Assembly (NCBI GenBank): GCA_035640715.1
Contig: DASQVO010000207.1
Coordinates: forward strand, 1 to 6,137
Source of the DNA: DASQVO01 sp035640715
GTDB taxonomy: Bacteria; Actinomycetota; Actinomycetes; Streptosporangiales; Streptosporangiaceae
DNA length: 6,137 bases
Direction of reading: 5' to 3'
Made by a program: the position numbers and the translations under genes. Positions 5,834-6,137 of this stretch are shown here, one piece after another. The first letter of the stretch is position 1; each line of letters opens with the position of its first letter. The notes under the pieces are model-generated. The model ran no database searches and had not been told where the DNA came from. It saw only the letters and a program-made list of their open reading frames with translations.

Positions 5834-5846
5834 AATCAGGCCCGCT

Positions 5847-5885
5847 GCGCCCCCTATACCACTTTTCTCGTGATATAGGGGGCGC
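5847..5885 (+). terminator. Strong hairpin terminator after gnd
   Basis: A perfect 12-bp stem, GCGCCCCCTATA (5847-5858) with TATAGGGGGCGC (5874-5885), is extended by CAC/GTG after one mismatch around the loop TTTTCTC. It begins 13 bases past the gnd stop. There is no clear T-tract after it, which is usual for actinobacterial terminators. Its symmetry means it could work in both directions. Confidence 0.75.
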
Positions 5886-6011
5886 TCAGTTTATAGCTTG
5901 CCGGCAAATCAATTTAACGTTCGGTTTCCTTACGCCCCCGTACGGTAAGTGGGCGATTCAGCCAGTCCTTAGTGGCCTCTCTGGTGGCCGCAACCGAGGA
6001 AAGGGAGAATC
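5886..6011 (+). other. AT-richer intergenic leader before the last gene
   Basis: This 126-bp stretch is less GC-rich than the coding DNA (for example around TTTATAGCTTG and AATCAATTTAACG) and probably holds the promoter of the downstream gene. I could not assign a convincing -35/-10 pair. An 8-bp palindrome, CCGTACGG, lies at 5938-5945 inside the wider inverted repeat CTTAC/GTAAG (5929-5949), which may be an operator. The end carries GAGGA and GGGAG (5996-6007), the ribosome binding site of the next gene. Confidence 0.4.
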
Positions 6012-6137
6012 ATGCCCGCTGCCCATAAATCTCATGTTTCGGACCGCTCGTGGCTGCCCAGGCTCGCAGGCGCGGTATTGTGCCTGGCTGTGGCCGTCAT
6101 CCACGTGATCGACCAGGGAGGGTTCCCCGGCTCGAAA
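6012..6137 (+). CDS. Small membrane protein, N-terminal part only
   Basis: An open frame of 42 codons with no stop before the window ends. The ATG at 6012 has a purine-rich ribosome binding site (GGGAG at 6003-6007, spacer 4, with GAGGA just before). After a polar start, residues about 15-34 form a hydrophobic segment, LPRLAGAVLCLAVAVIHVID, followed by QGGFPGSK. I recall similar I-H-V-x-D-Q-G-G starts in uncharacterised multi-pass actinobacterial membrane proteins, but the family has no known function and too little is visible to go further. It is separated from gnd by a terminator and so is probably its own unit. Confidence 0.75.
   Translation, partial: MPAAHKSHVSDRSWLPRLAGAVLCLAVAVIHVIDQGGFPGSK

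Noticed and set aside
1..6137. CRISPR array, tRNA, rRNA, toxin-antitoxin or phage-defence operon
   Set aside because: No regularly spaced repeats, tRNA-like folds, rRNA sequence or recognisable defence proteins were seen beyond the TnpB remnant.

Overview
The window comes from a high-GC actinobacterium. Codons strongly prefer G/C at the third position, starts are preceded by GGAGG-type ribosome binding sites, and a DUF1707 protein, a Gly/Pro-rich PadR regulator and a secreted beta-propeller protein are all typical of mycelial soil actinomycetes. Genus cannot be assigned from the sequence alone.

Layout. The left third (1-1500) is a minus-strand pair: a PadR-family repressor followed 48 bp later by a small DUF1707 membrane protein. 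They share a promoter region (1429-1481) whose -35/-10 boxes are bracketed by two AT-centred palindromes, which suggests PadR autoregulation. From 1500 to 1675 there is no intact gene. This stretch holds a GC-rich 21-bp tandem repeat and a decayed piece of a beta-sandwich domain, the same domain that ends the next gene. At 1675-3399 (minus) lies a secreted beta-propeller protein with a C-terminal beta-sandwich, probably acting on or binding extracellular polysaccharide.

The centre (about 3540-4320) is a graveyard of mobile and truncated DNA. A TnpB (IS200/IS605-IS1341 type) remnant has a nonsense codon, two apparently compensating frameshifts and a missing RuvC core. It still keeps the conserved right-end hairpin that forms the 3' part of an omega-RNA. 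Next comes a promoter-like sequence and then an internal fragment of a GH16 glucanase that retains its catalytic E-I-D-I-M-E motif but has lost both ends. That fragment is in frame with the next gene.

The right third is an intact NADP-dependent 6-phosphogluconate dehydrogenase (4394-5833, oxidative pentose phosphate pathway). A strong hairpin terminator follows it, and then the start of a small membrane protein that runs off the window.

I did not find a complete new multi-gene system. The most interesting material is the chain of rearrangements at 3540-4393: an internally deleted TnpB with a retained omega-RNA end, followed by a GH16 fragment opened into gnd. The relic domain in frame after the stop of the secreted protein is also worth a look.
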